This document shows, piece after piece, positions 10,115 through 30,399 of a stretch of DNA of 64,000 nt (the stretch's first letter is position 1; every line of letters begins with the position of its first letter). The stretch covers positions 2,063,501 through 2,127,500 of the forward strand of contig NZ_CP042582.1 of assembly GCF_008728835.1 (NCBI RefSeq). The letters run 5' to 3'. A program made the translations under genes and the position numbers. Source of the DNA: Hypericibacter adhaerens. GTDB taxonomy: Bacteria; Pseudomonadota; Alphaproteobacteria; Dongiales; Dongiaceae. Under the pieces are notes generated by a model. The model had not been told where the DNA came from. It saw only the letters and a program-made list of their open reading frames with translations, and ran no database searches.

Positions 10115-10215
10115 GCACCTGTCCGAGACTGCAGGTGCCCGGAAGCCGCTCTCTCAAGGAGCGACGGAAGGGCTTAATCCGGTGGGACTGGTTCCCACGC
10201 CCTGCATAGACGGGA
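10115..10215 (+). promoter_or_regulatory. L10(L12)4-binding leader of rplJL
   Basis: A stem GCACCTG/CAGGTGC (10115-10121 with 10132-10138) encloses TCCGAGACTG, resembling the L10-binding kink-turn element of ribosomal L10 leaders. A second stem GTGGGA/TCCCAC (10182-10187 with 10193-10198) follows. In other bacteria this leader lets free L10-L12 complex repress rplJL translation. The assignment rests on motif resemblance and position. Confidence 0.65.
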
Positions 10216-10406
10216 GATCGAGTTTCAGAGCGGTGGTGCGGACAGTCCCGTCGGGTCGTCCCTGCCTTCCGTTTCTGGGCTTGAGCTTCTGGGACAGGCC
10301 GAACCGGACGTCCGGGGACGCCAAGTCGCCGGAGGTCCATCGAGCAACCGGGGCTCGAGGGCCGATCGCGAGATCGGATCCAAGGGCCCCAAAGCGGAGA
10401 CGATCA

Positions 10407-10928
10407 GTGGACCGATCCGAAAAACTGGAGCTGATCACCTCGCTGCACAACACGCTGAAGGACGCCGAGCTGGTCGTGGTGACACGCCAGACCGGTCTGA
10501 CCGTGGCCGAGTCCACGGACCTTCGGCGCAAGATGCGTGCAGCCGGTGCCGGCTTCCGCGTGGCCAAGAATCGGCTCGCTCGTCGCGCTCTAGAAGGCAC
10601 CAAATTCACGGGCCTGTCTGGAATGCTCACCGGAACCACGGCGCTTGCCTATTCCAAGGATCCGGTGGCAGCGGCGAAGGTGGCGACCACCTTCGCCAAG
10701 GACAACGAGAAGCTCACCATCGTGGGCGGCGTCATGGGCAACCAGGTCCTCGATCCCGAAGGGATCAAGGCCCTCGCCAGCCTGCCGTCGCTCGACGAGC
10801 TTCGCGCCAAGATCCTCGGCATGCTGCAGACCCCGGCGACGCGCGTCGCCTCGGTCCTCGCGGCCCCTGCCGGCCAGCTGGCTCGCGTCTTCAATGCCTA
10901 TGCGACGAAAGAGGGCGGCGCGTCGTGA
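10407..10928 (+). CDS. rplJ: 50S ribosomal protein L10
   Basis: A 173-residue L10, the base of the L7/L12 stalk. The GTG at 10407 was chosen because the L10 domain begins there (MDRSEKLELITSLHN) and GGAG lies 7-10 bases upstream; the frame stays open 75 codons further but that sequence is leader RNA. Conserved parts are KMRAAGAGFRVAKNRLARRA and the C-terminal helix that binds L12 dimers. It is 54 bp upstream of rplL, and an L10-type leader precedes it. Confidence 0.96.
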   Translation: MDRSEKLELITSLHNTLKDAELVVVTRQTGLTVAESTDLRRKMRAAGAGFRVAKNRLARRALEGTKFTGLSGMLTGTTALAYSKDPVAAAKVATTFAKDNEKLTIVGGVMGNQVLDPEGIKALASLPSLDELRAKILGMLQTPATRVASVLAAPAGQLARVFNAYATKEGGAS

Positions 10929-10982
10929 CGCGCGGCTCCGAGCCGAACCCAGAAAAGCGTTCAAGCCTTAGGAGAAGTTAAA

Positions 10983-11360
10983 ATGGCTGATCTGCAGAAG
11001 TTGGTCGACGAACTGTCGAAGCTCACCGTCCTCGAGGCGGCCGAGCTGTCGAAGAAGCTGGAAGAGGCGTGGGGCGTCTCGGCGGCGGCACCGGTTGCGG
11101 TGGCGGCTGCCGGCGGCGCTGCCGCGGCTGCGGCTCCGGCCGCCGAGCAGACCGAGTTCTCGGTCATTCTCGTCGACGGCGGCGACAAGAAGATCAACGT
11201 GATTAAGGAAGTCCGCGCCATCACCAGCCTCGGCCTCAAGGAGGCCAAGGACCTCGTCGAGGGTGCGCCCAAGACGGTGAAGGACGGCGTGCCGAAGGCG
11301 GAAGCCGAGGCGATGAAGAAGAAGCTCGAGGAAGCCGGCGCGAAGGTCCAGCTGAAGTAG
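10983..11360 (+). CDS. rplL: 50S ribosomal protein L7/L12
   Basis: A 125-residue L7/L12, the multicopy stalk protein that recruits translational GTPases. An N-terminal dimerisation domain ([14 protein letters not shown]) is followed by an Ala-rich hinge (about 35-55) and the globular C-terminal domain with the [20 protein letters not shown] helix region that contacts factors. It is preceded by TTAGGAGAAG and followed by a 280-bp spacer holding a 13-bp hairpin before rpoB. Confidence 0.98.
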   Translation: MADLQKLVDELSKLTVLEAAELSKKLEEAWGVSAAAPVAVAAAGGAAAAAAPAAEQTEFSVILVDGGDKKINVIKEVRAITSLGLKEAKDLVEGAPKTVKDGVPKAEAEAMKKKLEEAGAKVQLK

Positions 11361-11402
11361 TCGGACCGGTCGCGACGCCGGATTTCCGGCAGCGAACGAC
11401 AA

Positions 11403-11446
11403 GGCCGCCGTTTCCAGACCCCGCGAAGGTTTCGGAAACGGCGGCC
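11403..11446 (+). promoter_or_regulatory. rplL-rpoB spacer hairpin (attenuator or RNase III site)
   Basis: A perfect 13-bp inverted repeat, GGCCGCCGTTTCC (11403-11415) with GGAAACGGCGGCC (11434-11446), has an 18-nt loop and no T-run. In E. coli the corresponding rplL-rpoB spacer carries a partial attenuator and an RNase III site that lower rpoBC output relative to rplJL. The same role is inferred here from position; the sequence shows only the stem. Confidence 0.6.
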
Positions 11447-11640
11447 GCGTCGCCCGCGAGCCCCAGAGATCCGACAGCGAATTTGGGATCGCCGCATCCC
11501 CGAGAGATCGAAACGCGGCGACGGGCACGGGGCCCGGGCGGAAGGCGCAAGGCGCCGATGACCGCGAGAAACCCGCCGGTGGGAGCCCCAGGAGCTCCTT
11601 GGCCCAGTTGACGGGCATGACGCGCGAGGCGAGGACAGCA

Positions 11641-19985
<8,345 letters not shown>

Positions 19986-20041
19986 TCTCGAGTCCGTGCG
20001 GTGGCTTCAGGCCCCCGCTCGAGCGAGAGCTGAAGATCGAA

Positions 20042-20083
20042 GGGGCCCGTCTTCCGGAAGGAAGGCGGGCCCCGTCCTTTTCG
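20042..20083 (+). terminator. Intrinsic terminator after rpoC
   Basis: A 14-bp stem GGGGCCCGTCTTCC (20042-20055) with GGAAGGCGGGCCCC (20060-20073), one G-T wobble and a GGAA tetraloop, is followed by GTCCTTTTC. It lies 56 bp after the rpoC stop and closes the rplKAJL-rpoBC unit. Confidence 0.85.
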
Positions 20084-20180
20084 GGGTGCGACAGAGCGCC
20101 CGGAACGACTGTCCTGCGCCATTTGCATGGATTCCGGCCATCTCGGCGCCTCGTGCAAGGGTGGCCGGGGAGAATCACAT

Positions 20181-20204
20181 TCAATATATTGATTCAGAAC
20201 TGAA
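20181..20204. repeat. Two abutting AT-rich palindromes
   Basis: TCAATATATTGA (20181-20192) is a perfect palindrome, and TTCAGAACTGAA (20193-20204) is an inverted repeat TTCAG/CTGAA around AA. They touch each other in an AT-rich island unlike the surrounding GC-rich sequence, about 210 bp upstream of the rpsL -35 box. An operator or protein-binding site is a guess. Confidence 0.4.
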
Positions 20205-20412
20205 ATTTATGACTGCCACCGCGGCCGAGGCCGCCTCGGCGACGCGGAAGGCGCTCCCGGGCGGCGGCGGCGGCGCGAAGCGCTCCTGTGGATGAAACCG
20301 GGCGCCCGGGGCTGAAACCCGCAGAAACCCTCGGTTAATTGAAAATTGCCCGCCCCGCGCCCAGGCCCCGGCAACCGCCCGCAATGCAATGAATTCTCTT
20401 GCTGTTTCGCGC

Positions 20413-20441
20413 TTGACGGGGGGGAGGTCGATTCATATTAT
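20413..20441 (+). promoter_or_regulatory. Sigma-70-type promoter of the rpsL (str-S10-spc) operon
   Basis: TTGACG (20413-20418) and TATTAT (20436-20441) are separated by 17 bp, five of six matches in each box. It faces rpsL and would yield a leader of about 190 nt. No comparable promoter was found between here and adk, so it probably drives some 25 genes. Confidence 0.75.
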
Positions 20442-20522
20442 CCGCGCGCCTTCCGGGGCTGGTGGTAGACCTGCAAACGGTCTAGACGCAGCGCCGCCGA
20501 AAAGCACGAACGACACACATAG

Positions 20523-20559
20523 GTCGCCGAGCGGGGCCATGCCCCTGGCGACTATTTTT
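20523..20559 (+). terminator. Putative attenuator hairpin in the rpsL leader
   Basis: GTCGCC (20523-20528) pairs with GGCGAC (20547-20552), with an inner GGGG/CCCC stem (20533-20536 with 20542-20545), and is followed directly by TATTTTTC: the form of an intrinsic terminator, placed between the promoter and rpsL. GCCGAGC (20526-20532) can alternatively pair with GCTCGGC (20586-20592), which would break the terminator. Regulation is inferred. Confidence 0.55.
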
Positions 20560-20640
20560 CTGGCCGCACGAGCCGAAGCGTTTTGGCTCGGCGCGGTCGT
20601 TTGCATCGCGGTTTTGCAACCGTACGAGGACCTATAGCCG

Positions 20641-21012
20641 ATGCCGACGATCAATCAGTTGATCAACAGCCCGCGTCGCCCGGTCGCCGCCCGCAACAAG
20701 GTGCCGGCGCTGAATTCGAGCCCGCAGAAGCGCGGCGTCTGCACGCGCGTCTACACCACGACGCCGAAGAAGCCGAACTCGGCGCTGCGCAAGGTCGCGC
20801 GCGTGCGGCTCACCAACGGCTACGAGGTCACGAGCTACATCCCCGGCGAAGGCCACAATCTGCAGGAGCATTCGGTCGTCATGATCCGTGGCGGCCGCGT
20901 GAAGGACCTGCCGGGCGTTCGCTACCACATCATCCGCGGCACGCTCGACACCCAGGGCGTGAAGGACCGCCGCCAGCGCCGTTCGAAGTACGGCGCCAAG
21001 CGGCCGAAGTGA
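20641..21012 (+). CDS. rpsL: 30S ribosomal protein S12
   Basis: A 123-residue S12 of the decoding centre. The two streptomycin-determining segments, TPKKPNSAL and [12 protein letters not shown], are wild type with Lys in each, so no streptomycin resistance is encoded here. The start follows GAGGA at 20626-20630, and a small perfect hairpin CGGTT/AACCG (20609-20622) sits just ahead of it. First gene of the str-S10-spc unit. Confidence 0.98.
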   Translation: MPTINQLINSPRRPVAARNKVPALNSSPQKRGVCTRVYTTTPKKPNSALRKVARVRLTNGYEVTSYIPGEGHNLQEHSVVMIRGGRVKDLPGVRYHIIRGTLDTQGVKDRRQRRSKYGAKRPK

Positions 21013-21031
21013 TCTAAGGAGCGTCGATCCG

Positions 21032-21502
21032 ATGTCCCGTCGTCATGCTGCCGAGAAGCGCGAAGTCCTGCCGGACGCCAAGTTCGGCGACGTCGTCATC
21101 ACGAAGTTCATGAACTCGCTGATGTATGCGGGCAAGAAGTCGGTCGCCGAGCTGACCGTCTATGGCGCGCTCGAGCAGGTCGAGAAGAAGTCCAAGGGCG
21201 ATCCGGTGAAGGTGTTCCGCGACGCGCTCGACAACGTGAAGCCGCACCTCGAGGTGCGCTCGCGGCGCGTCGGCGGCGCCACCTACCAGGTTCCGGTCGA
21301 GGTCCGTCCGGAGCGCGCCCAGGCGCTGGCGATCCGCTGGATCATCCAGACCGCGCGCGGCCGCTCCGAGACCACGATGACCGACCGCCTCTCGGCCGAG
21401 CTGCTCGACGCCGCCAACAACCGCGGCGCCTCGGTGAAGAAGCGCGAAGACACGCACAAGATGGCCGAGGCCAACAAGGCCTTCTCGCACTACCGCTGGT
21501 AA
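21032..21502 (+). CDS. rpsG: 30S ribosomal protein S7
   Basis: A 156-residue S7, which nucleates assembly of the 30S head and touches E-site tRNA. It shows [15 protein letters not shown], the segment [16 protein letters not shown] and the arm [22 protein letters not shown] precedes the start, 19 bp after rpsL; fusA follows after 39 bp. In E. coli S7 represses this operon between rpsL and rpsG; the short spacer here leaves little room for that. Confidence 0.98.
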   Translation: MSRRHAAEKREVLPDAKFGDVVITKFMNSLMYAGKKSVAELTVYGALEQVEKKSKGDPVKVFRDALDNVKPHLEVRSRRVGGATYQVPVEVRPERAQALAIRWIIQTARGRSETTMTDRLSAELLDAANNRGASVKKREDTHKMAEANKAFSHYRW

Positions 21503-21541
21503 CCCAGGCGATAGCGAAAGAGTTCGAGGACACCCGATATC

Positions 21542-23617
<2,076 letters not shown>

Positions 23618-23669
23618 TTTCGGAAGCGATCGACAGAGCAGCCCGCAAGCAGAAGACGGAGTAAGGACC

Positions 23670-24860
<1,191 letters not shown>

Positions 24861-24887
24861 GCGGCACCGGCAGCAGGGACCCAGACC

Positions 24888-25202
24888 ATGGAAAACCAAA
24901 ATATCCGGATCCGCCTGAAGGCGTTCGATCACCGCGTGCTCGATCAGTCGACCGGCGAGATCGTCAACACGGCCAAGCGCACCGGCGCCCAGGTGCGCGG
25001 GCCGATCCCGCTGCCGACGCGCATCGAGCGCGTGACGGTGCTGCGTTCGCCGCACGTGGACAAGAAGAGCCGCGAGCAGTTCGAGATCCGGACGCACAAG
25101 CGGCTGCTCGATATCGTCGATCCGACCCCGCAGACGGTGGATGCGCTCATGAAGCTCGAGCTCGCCGCCGGCGTGGACGTCGAGATCAAGTTGAAGAACT
25201 AG
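24888..25202 (+). CDS. rpsJ: 30S ribosomal protein S10
   Basis: A 104-residue S10, a 30S head protein that also acts as NusE in antitermination. It shows [16 protein letters not shown] and the loop segment [20 protein letters not shown]. Two unusual residues, Glu-Asn, follow the initiator before the conserved QNIRIRL. The 27-bp gap after tuf has no room for an S10-type leader of the E. coli kind. Confidence 0.98.
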   Translation: MENQNIRIRLKAFDHRVLDQSTGEIVNTAKRTGAQVRGPIPLPTRIERVTVLRSPHVDKKSREQFEIRTHKRLLDIVDPTPQTVDALMKLELAAGVDVEIKLKN

Positions 25203-25227
25203 TCCAGGCATGTCCGGGAGTGGAACC

Positions 25228-25932
25228 ATGCGTTCCGGTTTGATCGCACAGAAGCTGGGCATGACCCGCGTCTTCAATGAAGAAGGCGCGCATGTGCCGG
25301 TGACCGTGCTGAAGATGGAAGGCTGCCAGGTCGTGGCGGTGAAGACCGCCGAGCGCGACGGCTATACCGCCGTTCAGCTCGGGATCGGCAGCCCGAAGGT
25401 GAAGAACCTGACCAAGGCCCAGCGCGGCCATTTCGCCAAGGCCAAGGTCGAGCCCAAGCGCAAGCTCGCGGAATTCCGCGTCGAGCCGAAGGCGCTGCTC
25501 GAGGTGGGGGCCGAGTTCTCGGCCACGCATTTCGTGCCCGGCCAGTTCGTCGACGTGACCGGCACCAGCATCGGCAAGGGCTTCGCCGGCGCCATGAAGC
25601 GCTGGAACTTCGGCGGCCTGCGCGCGACGCACGGCGTGTCGATCTCGCATCGCAGCCACGGCTCCACCGGTAACCGCCAGGATCCGGGCCGCACCTTCCC
25701 GGGCAAGAAGATGGCGGGCCATCTGGGCGACGAGCGCGTGACGATCCTGAACCTGAAGGTCGTCTCGACCGACGCCGACCAGGGCCTGATCTATGTCGAG
25801 GGCGCGGTTCCCGGCGCCGAGGGCAGCTGGGTCATGCTGCGCGACGCGGTGAAGCGCAAGGCGCCGAAGGACCTGCCGTTCCCGGCGGGCCTCAAGACGG
25901 CTGCCGAGCCCGCGGCCGAGAAGAAGGAATAA
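25228..25932 (+). CDS. rplC: 50S ribosomal protein L3
   Basis: A 234-residue L3, one of the first proteins in 50S assembly, with a loop reaching the peptidyl-transferase centre. The ATG at 25228 gives the conserved [16 protein letters not shown] and follows GGGAGTGG; an in-frame ATG at 25210 adds six unconserved residues. The conserved [19 protein letters not shown] centre (here [18 protein letters not shown]) is present. The C-terminus has an Ala/Glu/Lys-rich tail. rplD starts 5 bp later. Confidence 0.97.
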   Translation: MRSGLIAQKLGMTRVFNEEGAHVPVTVLKMEGCQVVAVKTAERDGYTAVQLGIGSPKVKNLTKAQRGHFAKAKVEPKRKLAEFRVEPKALLEVGAEFSATHFVPGQFVDVTGTSIGKGFAGAMKRWNFGGLRATHGVSISHRSHGSTGNRQDPGRTFPGKKMAGHLGDERVTILNLKVVSTDADQGLIYVEGAVPGAEGSWVMLRDAVKRKAPKDLPFPAGLKTAAEPAAEKKE

Positions 25933-25937
25933 GGGCG

Positions 25938-26558
25938 ATGAAGCTTCCGCTCACCAGCCTGGACAACAAGAAGGTCGGCGAGATCGACCTTTCCGACGAG
26001 GTGTTCGGCCTGCCCGTGCGCCGCGACATCCTCGCGCGCGCGGTCAACTGGCAGCTCGCCAAGCGCCGCCAGGGCACGCACAAGACCAAGACCATCGGCG
26101 ACGTCCAGGGCACGACCAAGAAGCCCTACAAGCAGAAGGGCACCGGCAGCGCCCGCCAGGGCTCGCTGCGCTCGCCGCAGTTCCGCGGCGGCGCGGTGAT
26201 CTTCGGGCCCGTGGTGCGCAGCCACGAGCACGACCTGCCCAAGAAGGTCCGCAAGCTCGCGCTGAAGACGGCGCTCTCGAGCAAGCAGGCCGACGGCAAG
26301 CTGGTGGTCGTGGACAGCCTGGCCGCCGCCAAGGCGAAGACCAAGGAGCTGGCCGGCAAGCTCGGCAAGTTCGGCTGGCAGTCGGTTCTGCTGATCGACG
26401 GGCCCGCCGTGGACGACAATTTCCGCCGCGCGACCGCGAACATTCCCAACCTCGATCTGCTGCCGCAGCAGGGTGCGAATGTTTACGACATCCTGCGGCG
26501 CGACGTGCTGGTGCTGAGCAAGGCCGCCGTCGAGCATCTGGAGGCGCGACTGAAATGA
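25938..26558 (+). CDS. rplD: 50S ribosomal protein L4
   Basis: A 206-residue L4, an early 50S assembly protein whose loop lines the nascent-peptide tunnel. The tunnel loop is recognisable ([20 protein letters not shown]). In E. coli L4 represses its own operon at the S10 leader; no such leader is apparent here. The stop overlaps the start of rplW by 4 bp. Confidence 0.97.
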   Translation: MKLPLTSLDNKKVGEIDLSDEVFGLPVRRDILARAVNWQLAKRRQGTHKTKTIGDVQGTTKKPYKQKGTGSARQGSLRSPQFRGGAVIFGPVVRSHEHDLPKKVRKLALKTALSSKQADGKLVVVDSLAAAKAKTKELAGKLGKFGWQSVLLIDGPAVDDNFRRATANIPNLDLLPQQGANVYDILRRDVLVLSKAAVEHLEARLK

Positions 26559-26887
26559 GCAGAGCACGGCCGATCAAGCCGGTTGAGACCAAGCTCAGCC
26601 AGGCCCGCATGTACGAGCTGATCCGCTCGCCCGTGGTGACCGAGAAGTCCACGGCCGGGTCCGCGCACAGCCAGGTCACCTTCAAGGTGCCGCTGGACGC
26701 GACCAAGCCGGAGATCAAGGCCGCCGTCGAGGGCGTGTTCAAGGTCAAGGTGGTCGCGGTCAACACCCTGCGTCAGCTGGGCAAGACCAAGCGCTTCCGC
26801 GGCCGGCTCGGCTTCCGTTCCGACACCAAGAAAGCGATGGTCACCCTCGCCGAGGGCAACACCATCGACGTGACCTCGGGGGTCTAA
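26555..26887 (+). CDS. rplW: 50S ribosomal protein L23
   Basis: A 110-residue L23 at the tunnel exit, the docking site for trigger factor and [17 protein letters not shown] marks the conserved N-terminus and [18 protein letters not shown] the loop. The ATG at 26555 overlaps the rplD stop (ATGA). It carries about 18 extra N-terminal residues compared with short L23 forms; an internal ATG at Met19 is an alternative start. Confidence 0.96.
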   Translation: MSRARPIKPVETKLSQARMYELIRSPVVTEKSTAGSAHSQVTFKVPLDATKPEIKAAVEGVFKVKVVAVNTLRQLGKTKRFRGRLGFRSDTKKAMVTLAEGNTIDVTSGV

Positions 26888-26890
26888 GCG

Positions 26891-27712
26891 ATGGCGCTCA
26901 AGACATACAAGCCGGTTACGCCCTCCACCCGCCAGCTGGTCATCGTCGACCGCAGCGAGCTGCACAAGGGCGACCCCGTGAAGGCGCTGACCGAGGGTCT
27001 GCGCAAGACGGGCGGCCGCAACAACACCGGCCGCATCACCTCGTTCCAGCGCGGCGGCGGCCACAAGCGCCGCTACCGCACGATCGACTTCAAGCGCCGC
27101 AAGTTCGACGTCGAGGCGACGGTGGAGCGGCTCGAGTACGACCCGAACCGCACCGCCTTCATCGCCCTCATCAAATACACCGACGGCGAGCTCGCCTACA
27201 TCCTGGCGCCGCAGCGCCTGAAGGCGGGCGACGTGGTGGTGTCGGGCGAACGCGCGGACATCAAGCCGGGCAACGCGATGCCCCTCAAGAGCATCCCGGT
27301 CGGCACCATCGTCCATAACGTGGAGATGAAGCCGGGCCGCGGCGGCCAGATGGCGCGCGCCGCCGGCACCTTCGTCCAGCTCGTCGGCCGCGATGCCGGC
27401 GCCGCGCTCCTGCGCATGGCCTCGGGCGAGGTCCGCAAGGTCTCGAGCGAGTGCATGGCGACGATCGGCGCGGTTTCGAACCCGGACCAGCAGAACATCG
27501 TCATCGCCAAGGCCGGCCGCGCGCGCTGGCTGGGCCGCCGTCCGGTGGTCCGCGGCATCGCGATGAACCCGGTCGATCATCCGCATGGCGGTCGCACCAA
27601 CGGCGGCATGGCCTGGGTCACCCCCTGGGGCATCTCCACCAAGGGCAAGAAGACGCGGCACAACAAGAAGACGGACGGCCAGATTCTGCGCCGCCGTCAG
27701 GTCAGCAAGTAA
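26891..27712 (+). CDS. rplB: 50S ribosomal protein L2
   Basis: A 273-residue L2, needed for subunit association and peptidyl-transferase activity. It shows [36 protein letters not shown] and the conserved C-terminal [18 protein letters not shown] loop (here [18 protein letters not shown], with a substitution after the second Gly). The essential His in this loop is kept. It lies 3 bp after rplW. Confidence 0.98.
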   Translation: MALKTYKPVTPSTRQLVIVDRSELHKGDPVKALTEGLRKTGGRNNTGRITSFQRGGGHKRRYRTIDFKRRKFDVEATVERLEYDPNRTAFIALIKYTDGELAYILAPQRLKAGDVVVSGERADIKPGNAMPLKSIPVGTIVHNVEMKPGRGGQMARAAGTFVQLVGRDAGAALLRMASGEVRKVSSECMATIGAVSNPDQQNIVIAKAGRARWLGRRPVVRGIAMNPVDHPHGGRTNGGMAWVTPWGISTKGKKTRHNKKTDGQILRRRQVSK

Positions 27713-27726
27713 GGAGGGCGAAGCAA

Positions 27727-28008
27727 GTGGCTCGCTCCGTTTGGAAAGGTCCGTTCGTCGACGGCTATCTGCTGAAGAAGGCGGAGACCTCGCGCGCGTC
27801 CGGCCGCAACGAGGTCATCAAGACCTGGTCGCGTCGCTCGACCATCCTGCCGCAGTTCGTCGGCCTCACCTTCGGCGTCTACAACGGCAACAAGTTCCTG
27901 CCGGTGCTGGTGACCGAGAACATGATCGGCCACCGCTTCGGCGAGTTCGCGCCGACGCGCTTCTTCCACGGCCACACCGCGGCCGACAAGAAGGCCAAGA
28001 GGGAGTAA
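27727..28008 (+). CDS. rpsS: 30S ribosomal protein S19
   Basis: A 93-residue S19 of the 30S head, forming bridges with the large subunit. The GTG at 27727 is chosen because it begins [18 protein letters not shown] and sits behind AAGGAGG. The frame is open far upstream through rplB, but that is overlap only. The segment FVPTRTFRGH-type (here [16 protein letters not shown]) is present. Confidence 0.97.
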   Translation: MARSVWKGPFVDGYLLKKAETSRASGRNEVIKTWSRRSTILPQFVGLTFGVYNGNKFLPVLVTENMIGHRFGEFAPTRFFHGHTAADKKAKRE

Positions 28009-28015
28009 CAGGGCG

Positions 28016-28396
28016 ATGAGCAAGAAGGCACATCCCCGGCGGCTGGCCGAGACCGAGGCGAAGGCGGAGGCGCGGCTTCTGCGCACGAGCCCGCGCAAGC
28101 TGAACCTCGTGGCCCAGTCGATCCGCGGCAAGAGCGCCAGTGCTGCGCTGGCCGAGCTCACCTTCTCCAAGCGGCGCATCGCACGCGACGCGAAGAAGGT
28201 GCTGCAGGCGGCGATCGCCAATGCCGAGAACAACCACCAGCTGGACGTCGACCGCCTGGTCGTGGCCGAAGCCAGCGTGGGCCGGGGCTTCGTGATGCGC
28301 CGCTTCCATGCGCGCGCCCGCGGCCGCGCGGCCAAGGTCGAGAAGTGGTGGAGCAACTTCACCGTCGTCGTGCGCGAGAGCGAGGAGACCGCGTAA
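28016..28396 (+). CDS. rplV: 50S ribosomal protein L22
   Basis: A 126-residue L22 lining the exit tunnel, whose hairpin tip forms part of the tunnel constriction. It shows [19 protein letters not shown] and the long hairpin [16 protein letters not shown]. The stop is 1 bp before the start of rpsC, so the two are tightly coupled. Confidence 0.97.
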   Translation: MSKKAHPRRLAETEAKAEARLLRTSPRKLNLVAQSIRGKSASAALAELTFSKRRIARDAKKVLQAAIANAENNHQLDVDRLVVAEASVGRGFVMRRFHARARGRAAKVEKWWSNFTVVVRESEETA

Positions 28397-28397
28397 T

Positions 28398-29075
28398 ATG
28401 GGTCAGAAAGTCAATCCGATCGGGCTGCGCGTCGGCATCAACCGCACCTGGGATTCGCGCTGGTTCGCCGACGACGATTACGCGGCGCTGCTGCACGAGG
28501 ATCTGCGCCTGAAGAAGTATCTTCAGAAGCGCCTCCTGCAGGCCGGCGTCAGCCGCATCGTCATCGAGCGTCCGAGCAAGCGCGCGCGCATCACGATCCA
28601 CACCGCCCGTCCGGGCGTGGTGATCGGCAAGAAGGGCGCCGACGTCGAGAAGCTCCGCAGCGATCTCGCCAAGATGACGGGCAGCGAAGTCAGCCTGAAC
28701 ATCGTCGAGATCCGCAAGCCCGAGATCGACGCCAAGCTGGTGGCCGAGAACATCGCCCAGCAGCTCGAGCGCCGCGTCGCCTTCCGCCGCGCGATGAAGC
28801 GCGCCGTGCAGTCGGCGATGCGCCTGGGCGCCCAGGGCATCCGCATCACCTGCGCCGGCCGGCTGGGCGGCGCGGAGATCGCCCGCACGGAGTGGTATCG
28901 CGAGGGCCGGGTGCCGCTGCACACGCTGCGCGCCGACATCGATTTCGGCGAGGCGACGGCCATGACCACCTACGGCACCTGCGGCGTGAAGGTGTGGGTG
29001 TTCAAGGGCGAGATCATGGCTCACGACCCGATGGCGCAGGACAAGCGCGCCCTCGAGCAGCAGGTCGCGCGCTGA
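28398..29075 (+). CDS. rpsC: 30S ribosomal protein S3
   Basis: A 225-residue S3 at the mRNA entry tunnel with a KH domain. The ATG at 28398 begins [20 protein letters not shown]. The KH GxxG region is visible as [14 protein letters not shown], and the C-terminal domain has [20 protein letters not shown]. The frame is open 30 codons upstream inside rplV, without conservation. Confidence 0.97.
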   Translation: MGQKVNPIGLRVGINRTWDSRWFADDDYAALLHEDLRLKKYLQKRLLQAGVSRIVIERPSKRARITIHTARPGVVIGKKGADVEKLRSDLAKMTGSEVSLNIVEIRKPEIDAKLVAENIAQQLERRVAFRRAMKRAVQSAMRLGAQGIRITCAGRLGGAEIARTEWYREGRVPLHTLRADIDFGEATAMTTYGTCGVKVWVFKGEIMAHDPMAQDKRALEQQVAR

Positions 29076-29107
29076 AGGCGGGAGCGAGAGAGTAGGGAGC
29101 GAGCATC

Positions 29108-29527
29108 ATGCTTCAGCCGAAGCGAACCAAATACCGCAAGGCCCACAAGGGCCGCATTCACGGCAAGGCCAAGGCCGGGACCAACCTGGACTTCGGCCAG
29201 TACGGTCTGAAGGCGACCGAGCCCGGCCGCGTCACCGCGCGCCAGATCGAGGCCGCGCGCCGCGCCGTGACCCGCCACATGAAGCGCCTGGGCCGCATCT
29301 GGATCCGCGTGTTCCCGGACGTTCCGGTGTCGCGCAAGCCGGCCGAGGTCCGCATGGGCTCGGGCAAGGGCACGCCCGAATACTGGGTGGTCCGCATCCA
29401 TCCCGGCCGCATCATGTTCGAGATCGACGGCGTGCCGAAGTCGCTGGCGGTCGAGGCGTTCGATCTGGCGGCGGCGAAGCTGCCGATCAAGACGCGCTTC
29501 GTGGCCCGTCTGGGCGAGGAGGGTTGA
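29108..29527 (+). CDS. rplP: 50S ribosomal protein L16
   Basis: A 139-residue L16 near the A-site tRNA elbow. [16 protein letters not shown] opens it and [20 protein letters not shown] is in the centre. The [19 protein letters not shown] segment precedes the modified-Arg region of the family. It ends 1 bp before rpmC. Confidence 0.97.
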   Translation: MLQPKRTKYRKAHKGRIHGKAKAGTNLDFGQYGLKATEPGRVTARQIEAARRAVTRHMKRLGRIWIRVFPDVPVSRKPAEVRMGSGKGTPEYWVVRIHPGRIMFEIDGVPKSLAVEAFDLAAAKLPIKTRFVARLGEEG

Positions 29528-29528
29528 G

Positions 29529-29726
29529 ATGAAGGTCGAAGACGTGCGGCAGAAGACGCCGGACCAGCTGAAGGCGTCGCTGGCGGACCTGCGCAAGGAG
29601 GCCTTCAACCTCCGCTTCCGCCGGGCCAGCGGCCAGCTTGAGAACACCGCGCGGGTGCGCGAGGTGCGGCGCGACATCGCCCGCATCCAGACCGTGCTCA
29701 ACGAGAAAACCCGCGAGCGGGCCTAG
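29529..29726 (+). CDS. rpmC: 50S ribosomal protein L29
   Basis: A 65-residue L29, a two-helix protein at the tunnel exit beside L23. The typical [19 protein letters not shown] turn and the second helix [18 protein letters not shown] are present. Spacing to rpsQ is 11 bp. Confidence 0.96.
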   Translation: MKVEDVRQKTPDQLKASLADLRKEAFNLRFRRASGQLENTARVREVRRDIARIQTVLNEKTRERA

Positions 29727-29737
29727 GAGACAGGAAC

Positions 29738-29986
29738 ATGCCGAGGCGAGTGCTCCAGGGTGTCGTGGTCAGCGACAAGAACGACAAGACGGTCATCGTC
29801 AGCGTCGAGCGTCGCGTCATGCACCCGATCTACAAGAAGTTCATCCGTCGCTCGAAGCGCTATGCGGCGCACGACGAGGCGAATGCGTCCAAGGTTGGCG
29901 ACACGGTGATGATCCGGGAATGTCGGCCGCTGTCCAAGACGAAGCGGTGGGAGGTCGTGACCTCCGCCGCTTCCCAGCAGGGCTGA
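29738..29986 (+). CDS. rpsQ: 30S ribosomal protein S17
   Basis: An 82-residue S17, an OB-fold primary 16S rRNA-binding protein. It shows [37 protein letters not shown] and [19 protein letters not shown]. It ends the S10 set and is 13 bp from rplN, with no boundary between S10 and spc genes. Confidence 0.97.
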   Translation: MPRRVLQGVVVSDKNDKTVIVSVERRVMHPIYKKFIRRSKRYAAHDEANASKVGDTVMIRECRPLSKTKRWEVVTSAASQQG

Positions 29987-29999
29987 GGAGAACCGCGTC

Positions 30000-30368
30000 A
30001 TGATCCAGATGCAGACGAACCTGGAAGTGGCCGACAACTCGGGCGCGCGCAGGGTGCAGTGCATCAAGGTGCTCGGCGGTTCCAAGCGGAAATACGCCTC
30101 CGTGGGCGACGTCATCGTCGTCTCGGTCAAGGAGGCGATTCCGAGGGGCCGCGTGAAGAAGGGCGACGTCCACCAGGCGGTGATCGTGCGCACCTCGAAG
30201 GCGATCCGTCGCACCGACGGCAGCCTGATCCGCTTCGACCGCAACGCCGCCGTGCTGATCAACAAGCAGGGCGAGCCGATCGGCACCCGCATCTTCGGCC
30301 CCGTCACGCGCGAGCTCAGGGGCAAGAAGTTCATGAAGATCATCTCGCTCGCTCCGGAAGTTCTCTAG
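30000..30368 (+). CDS. rplN: 50S ribosomal protein L14
   Basis: A 122-residue L14, which forms an intersubunit bridge and is the target of the silencing factor Rsf[21 protein letters not shown] is the conserved opening, and [18 protein letters not shown] follows. It is the first gene of the spc set in conventional order. Confidence 0.98.
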   Translation: MIQMQTNLEVADNSGARRVQCIKVLGGSKRKYASVGDVIVVSVKEAIPRGRVKKGDVHQAVIVRTSKAIRRTDGSLIRFDRNAAVLINKQGEPIGTRIFGPVTRELRGKKFMKIISLAPEVL

Positions 30369-30399
30369 AGCAACCGGGCCGGCGAAGAGGAAGACCGAG

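Larger units (their letters stand above)
9981..10406. other. rplA-rplJ spacer, structured and non-coding
   Basis: This 426-bp gap holds a large GC-rich hairpin just after rplA (9987-10031) and the L10-type leader (about 10115-10215). The remaining 190 bases before rplJ are open in the rplJ frame but have no ribosomal-protein similarity; the L10 domain only begins at 10407. Nothing else was recognised. Confidence 0.7.
19986..20640. other. rpoC-rpsL intergenic region (terminator, palindromes, promoter, leader)
   Basis: The largest gene-free gap in the window (655 bp). In order it contains the rpoBC terminator (20042-20083), an AT-rich island with two abutting palindromes (20181-20204), a Gly/Ala-type GC-rich stretch with no credible gene, the rpsL promoter (20413-20441) and a strongly folded leader (about 20448-20640). 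Short open frames here have no family resemblance. Confidence 0.75.

Noticed and set aside
10182..10406. A 75-codon N-terminal extension of rplJ
   Set aside because: It overlaps the L10-type leader, has no similarity to L10, and the GTG at 10407 has a proper ribosome binding site.
20209..20295. A 28-codon Gly/Ala-rich frame starting near the AT-rich palindromes
   Set aside because: No ribosome binding site and low-complexity composition; probably chance.
20389..20637. An 82-codon frame, with an internal ATG at 20539, in the rpsL leader as a possible leader peptide
   Set aside because: It crosses the promoter, the internal ATG lies inside the attenuator stem, and no regulatory codon run was seen. 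The stems explain the region better.
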